From Kuafuiihalomonas sp050331295 (GTDB lineage Bacteria; Myxococcota; Kuafuiibacteriia; Kuafuiibacteriales; Kuafuiibacteriaceae): a DNA stretch of 64,000 bases. A program made the position numbers and the translations under genes. The notes beneath the pieces are model-generated. The model was not told the origin of the DNA, ran no database searches, and saw only the letters and a list, made by a program, of their open reading frames with translations. The first letter of the stretch is position 1. Every line of letters starts with the position of its first letter. The DNA is taken from contig JBHJGZ010000001.1 in NCBI GenBank assembly GCA_050331295.1, positions 1 through 64,000 on the forward strand, written 5' to 3'. Of the stretch, positions 61,023 through 64,000 are shown piece by piece.

Positions 61023-62027
61023 TCAGGCCAACCGGCCCACTACCGCATCCGCGAAGCCGAGCGTGCTCGCGCTGCCTCCCAGATCGCTCGTTCGAGCCTC
61101 TCCGTCGGCGATCACGCCCCGGATCGCCTCTTCGAGGCGGTCGCCGGCCTCCCGGTGACCGAGGTGTCGGAGCATCATCGCGGCCGATAGGGCGAGGGCG
61201 GTGGGATTGGCGATTCCCTTTCCCGCGATATCCGGCGCGGTTCCGTGGATGGCCTCGAAGATGGCGGCATCCTCGCCGTAGTTTGCCGATGGCGCCAGAC
61301 CCAAGCCACCGATCAGACCCGCGGTCAGGTCGGAGAGGATGTCTCCGAACAGATTGGTGGTCACGATGACGTCGAAGCGCTCGGGAAAGAGGACCAGCTG
61401 CATCGCCGTTGCGTCGATGATTCGGTCATCAAATTCGATGTCCGGAAAGGCCTGTGAAACCTGCCGACCTACCTGAAGAAAGAGGCCGGTGGTCAGCTTC
61501 AGAATATTGGCCTTGTGGACCAGGGTGACCTTCTTCCGGCCCTTCTTCCGCGCGAACTCGAACGCGAAACGAATCACGCGCTCGGATGCGTCGCGGGAGA
61601 TGTACGAAACGGCCTGGGCGGCGTTCTTCTTGGTATCGATGTAGTGCTCGACTCCGGAGTAGAGGCCTTGGGTATTCTCACGAACCACCACCAGATCGCA
61701 GTTCGGATACTTGGATGGCAGGCCGGCGAAAGCTTTCACGGGTCGTACGTTGGCGTAGAGGTCGAGCTCCTGTCGGGTCGCTACGTTCACGCTCTTGAAG
61801 CCGGTGCCCACCGGGGTCATCAGGGGAGCCTTCAGTGCGACCCGGTTGCGCCGGATCGATTCCAAAGTGCTCTCGGGAAGAGGGACGGAATGAGTGGAAA
61901 TTGCACTCTCTCCGGCCGGATGTTCGTCCCACTCGATGGGCACCCGGGTGGCCTCCACCATACGGACGGCCGCCTCCATGATCTCTGGTCCGATGCCATC
62001 CCCGCGAATCAGCGTCACCCGCGTCAT
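61023..62027 (-). CDS. NAD-dependent isocitrate/isopropylmalate dehydrogenase
   Basis: A 334-residue beta-decarboxylating dehydrogenase. N-terminal RVTLIRGDGIGPEIMEAAVR, substrate-binding LVVVRENTQGLYSGVEH with the Tyr of the ICDH/IPMDH group, metal-binding DDRIIDATAMQLV, FDVIVTTNLFGDILSDL and the cofactor loop IHGTAPDIAGKGIANPTAL typical of NAD-preferring homoisocitrate/isocitrate enzymes. The short length and VRENTQGLYSG favour NAD-isocitrate dehydrogenase, yielding 2-oxoglutarate, but isopropylmalate or tartrate dehydrogenase cannot be excluded. ATG 62027 follows a weak site and family similarity. Confidence 0.9.
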   Translation of the reverse strand: MTRVTLIRGDGIGPEIMEAAVRMVEATRVPIEWDEHPAGESAISTHSVPLPESTLESIRRNRVALKAPLMTPVGTGFKSVNVATRQELDLYANVRPVKAFAGLPSKYPNCDLVVVRENTQGLYSGVEHYIDTKKNAAQAVSYISRDASERVIRFAFEFARKKGRKKVTLVHKANILKLTTGLFLQVGRQVSQAFPDIEFDDRIIDATAMQLVLFPERFDVIVTTNLFGDILSDLTAGLIGGLGLAPSANYGEDAAIFEAIHGTAPDIAGKGIANPTALALSAAMMLRHLGHREAGDRLEEAIRGVIADGEARTSDLGGSASTLGFADAVVGRLA

Positions 62028-62242
62028 TTCGAGGTCACTACCAGTCGTCGGCGAAGGAATCGAGAACTGAAGCAAAAATGAGACTGAGCTCGGACCATCT
62101 CGCCGTTTCCTCGTGACCTCGGGTGAGCGGGCCTCGGTCCTCTGTCGCCGGCCCGAGGATGCAGCGGCCGAGAAATGGGGCGGTGGTGCAATCACCGCCG
62201 GGCTTCGGGCGTCTGAAGGGTGGTCTCGAAAGGAATCACATC

Positions 62243-62536
62243 ATGAAGAAGTTCAAGTTGAATCCCCGGCTCACGGTGTCTCTCGCGGCAGGAGGGTTGG
62301 CGACGGCCGGCGCCGCTTTGGCGGCGCCACATTGGGCGGCCCCAGGTTCGACCATCGTGAAGTGTGCGGGCATTGCGAAGAAGGGCATGAACGACTGCGG
62401 CGCCAACGGTCACGATTGCTCCGGCAAAGCCAAAGTGGATAACGACCCGAATGAGTGGATCTACGTTCCCAGGGGCGTGTGCGAGAGGATCACCGGGGGC
62501 CGCATCTACAAGACGAAGGTGGTGCCCAAGAAGTGA
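62243..62536 (+). CDS. bufA: DUF2282 bufferin-type RiPP precursor
   Basis: A 97-residue exported peptide with an N-terminal signal (SLAAGGLATAGAALA) and the DUF2282 core: IVKCAGIAKKGMNDCGAN, HDCSGKAKVDNDPNEWIYVP and RGVCERITGG. Four Cys (in KCAG, NDCG, HDCS, GVCE) are in the positions conserved across bufferins, where they are modified to thiooxazole-like groups that bind copper. Known bufferins are made by DUF692 enzymes with DUF2063 partners and buffer excess metal in the periplasm. Here the ATG at 62243 has an aaagga site, and the stop overlaps the ATG of the enzyme gene, so they are co-translated. Confidence 0.9.
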   Translation: MKKFKLNPRLTVSLAAGGLATAGAALAAPHWAAPGSTIVKCAGIAKKGMNDCGANGHDCSGKAKVDNDPNEWIYVPRGVCERITGGRIYKTKVVPKK

Positions 62537-63723
62537 TGACGTCTGTTTCGCCGCCTATCGGCCTCAGCGTGCGGGCGCCGTGGCAGGCTGACTGGCGATC
62601 GTTTGCCGTGGACTGCGTCGAGGTCATCGCCGACGCCTGGCTTTGGGCGTCCGACGACGATCTGCGTCCACTGGAGCGACTGCGGCGAGACGTGCCGGTT
62701 TATCTTCATGCGCTGGGCCTCAATCTGGGGTCGGTCGACGGACTCGATCCGGAGTATGTCGACCGACTCCGGGCTCTGGCCGAGCGACTCGATGTCGAGG
62801 CGGTGTCGGACCACTTCGGATGGAGAAGCATCGACGGTCATTGGTCGTCGACTTTTCTTCCCGTACCGCTGGTCCCAGAGGCGATGGCCCATTTCGCGTC
62901 TCGAGTTCATGCAGTGCAGGATAGGCTGCGTCGGATTCTGGTTCTGGAGACCGCCGCAGAGTACGTGAACGTTCAGCCCCCAGGGGTTGATGCCGCGGAT
63001 GGCTTGTTGGCCCTCCACGAGGCGTGCGGCTCGGAAGTTCTTCTCGATACCTGCAACCTCCGCGTTGGCGGCCACAATATCGGTGCGAACGCGCACGACA
63101 TTGCGACACGTCTGGCGCCCATTACTCGGTATGTGCACGTCGCTGGGTTCTCGAGGGGACCCTCCGCCTGGATCGATGACCATGGAGCGGCGCCGGAGCC
63201 GGAGACGCTTCGGCTCGCCGCCTTGCCGGGTGTGCCCGTAGTCCTCGAGTGGGACCGCGATCTTCCCGGCGCCGAAGCGCTCCGAAAGTGCTTGGCGGGG
63301 GTCCGGACCGCGCTGTCTGAACCACGCCCCTTGCTGTCGGAGCCTGTGGACGGAGAGGGACCAGAGACTGCAGCCGCTCGGTCGAAGAGTTGGCAGGGGG
63401 ACTTTCAGGGCCTGGCGTCCTGGTGTCGGGGGTTCATGGCCGAGCTCATGCGACCGACGAAGCCAGGATTCGACGTGCTTCACGCGGACCAGGTGTTTGG
63501 AGCGCTGTCTGTTTTGACTGAGGCCTATCCGGTGACCCGGTCGACGCTCGGCGACAATTTCCGATGGCTCGTTCGGGAGATGGTCCGCCAACATTGTGCG
63601 CGAGATGTCCACGGCTTGACGTGGATCTCCGCTTTCGGACCATGGATGCGTCGGCGACCCGAGCTCCTCGATCATCCACAACGTGAGGCGCTGGAGGCCG
63701 AGTGGGTGAGCCATGGCGAGTGA
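62536..63723 (+). CDS. bufB: DUF692 multinuclear iron enzyme fused to a DUF2063-like domain (BufB-BufC)
   Basis: A 395-residue protein. Residues 1-265 match DUF692 (MNIO) enzymes that modify Cys of RiPP precursors: candidate iron ligands are His58 (VYLHALGLNLGS), His93 (VSDHFGW), Glu138 (LVLETA), Asp171 (LLDTCN), His201 (YVHVAGF), Asp215/His216 (IDDHGA) and Glu238 (LEWD). Residues 285-395 do not belong to the barrel; QVFGALSVLTEAYPVTRSTLGD then NFRWLVREMVRQH and WMRRRPELL resemble the N-terminal DUF2063 domain of BufC, the partner that binds the precursor. In known systems these are separate genes. Linker 265-285 is Pro/Glu-rich. The stop overlaps the sigma factor start by 11 bp. Confidence 0.85.
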   Translation: MTSVSPPIGLSVRAPWQADWRSFAVDCVEVIADAWLWASDDDLRPLERLRRDVPVYLHALGLNLGSVDGLDPEYVDRLRALAERLDVEAVSDHFGWRSIDGHWSSTFLPVPLVPEAMAHFASRVHAVQDRLRRILVLETAAEYVNVQPPGVDAADGLLALHEACGSEVLLDTCNLRVGGHNIGANAHDIATRLAPITRYVHVAGFSRGPSAWIDDHGAAPEPETLRLAALPGVPVVLEWDRDLPGAEALRKCLAGVRTALSEPRPLLSEPVDGEGPETAAARSKSWQGDFQGLASWCRGFMAELMRPTKPGFDVLHADQVFGALSVLTEAYPVTRSTLGDNFRWLVREMVRQHCARDVHGLTWISAFGPWMRRRPELLDHPQREALEAEWVSHGE

Positions 63724-64000
63724 TGTCGCTCTCCTTCGAGGTGGCTATCGGTACGCCATGGCCCTCACCCATCACCACCGAGACGCGGAGGACCTGGTGC
63801 ACGATGCGTGGATCTCGGCCCAGACCCGGTGGAGTAAGCCGACCCGTCGCTACCTGTATGCCGCGATTCGGCATCGGTGGATCGACCGGATGCGCCGGCT
63901 GTCCCGAGAGGTGTTGTTCGACGCCCTCGAGCCGGAGCCTTCCACGGTGACAGACGTCGAGATCCCCATCGACCGCATCGATCTCGAAGCCGCTTTGGGA
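63713..64000 (+). CDS. ECF-type sigma factor (partial)
   Basis: The frame opens at ATG 63713, 11 bp before the enzyme gene ends, and runs off the window after 96 codons. It reads MASDVALLRGGYRYAMAL, then HHHRDAEDLVHDAWISAQTRW, the DAEDLV-containing region 2 of ECF sigma factors, and YLYAAIRHRWIDRMRRL, corresponding to the end of region 2.4. Region 4 should follow but is not visible. Coupling to a bufferin operon suggests control of that operon by metal stress, as with SigF-type factors in other bufferin clusters. An anti-sigma partner may lie beyond the window. Confidence 0.75.
   Translation, partial: MASDVALLRGGYRYAMALTHHHRDAEDLVHDAWISAQTRWSKPTRRYLYAAIRHRWIDRMRRLSREVLFDALEPEPSTVTDVEIPIDRIDLEAALG

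Overview
The window is a GC-rich, gene-dense chromosomal segment from a Gram-negative bacterium. The many lipoprotein signal peptides (several followed by Gly/Ser/Thr/Asp-rich linkers), FG-GAP proteins, multihaem cytochrome and mix of LysR regulators and secreted hydrolases suggest a Myxococcota-like or other former deltaproteobacterial lineage. That placement is inference: there is no rRNA gene and I found no tRNA, CRISPR array, complete insertion sequence or phage.

Layout. 1-5.8 kb: an orphan AbiEi-type antitoxin, then a five-gene run (DUF134 HTH protein, NifX/NifB-fold protein, pentahaem cytochrome lipoprotein, exported DsrE protein, duplicated-cupin lipoprotein), then a graveyard of gene remnants (second AbiEi with a nonsense codon, HTH protein, DUF5131 C-terminus frameshifted by a 20-bp tandem duplication). 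5.8-10.9 kb: divergent LysR/RidA pair, two truncated genes meeting back to back, a glycosyltransferase and decayed sequence. 10.9-18.4 kb: FG-GAP lipoprotein, M3 peptidase, sensor kinase, NAD(P)-binding protein. 18.6-25.9 kb: a complete seven-gene V/A-type ATPase operon of the spirochaete/chlamydia gene set, in the order B-D-I-K-E-DUF2764-A, a circular permutation of the usual E-DUF2764-A-B-D-I-K. 25.9-33.9 kb: tandem universal stress protein, cytidylate-kinase-like protein, SDR, ABC-2 exporter, VOC-TfoX_C-TetR operon.

34-48.8 kb: subtilase lipoprotein, metallo-beta-lactamase-fold lipoprotein, 1-Cys peroxiredoxin, GNAT; divergent crtZ and crtW (beta-carotene hydroxylase and ketolase, the two enzyme types that make astaxanthin); exported methyltransferase; HerA/DUF853-like ATPase; haloalkane-dehalogenase-like hydrolase and quinone-oxidoreductase-like enzyme divergent from a LysR gene; L-type lectin; thioesterase. 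48.9-62 kb: a cyclic-nucleotide-binding domain fused to an LdhA-type D-lactate dehydrogenase, a phytase-like esterase protein, NAD(P)H-hydrate epimerase, a secreted protein ending in 40 consecutive aspartates, a LysR/hydrolase pair, class I PPK2, a cyclase-family hydrolase and an NAD-type isocitrate/isopropylmalate dehydrogenase.

The last 1.8 kb opens a bufferin-type RiPP operon: DUF2282 precursor, a DUF692 multinuclear-iron enzyme whose C-terminus looks like a fused DUF2063 (BufC) partner domain, and an ECF-type sigma factor cut by the window edge. The strongest candidates for unusual biology are this BufB-BufC fusion, the cNMP-binding D-lactate dehydrogenase, the permuted ATPase operon, the poly-aspartate protein and the DUF134-NifX-cytochrome-DsrE-cupin cluster.
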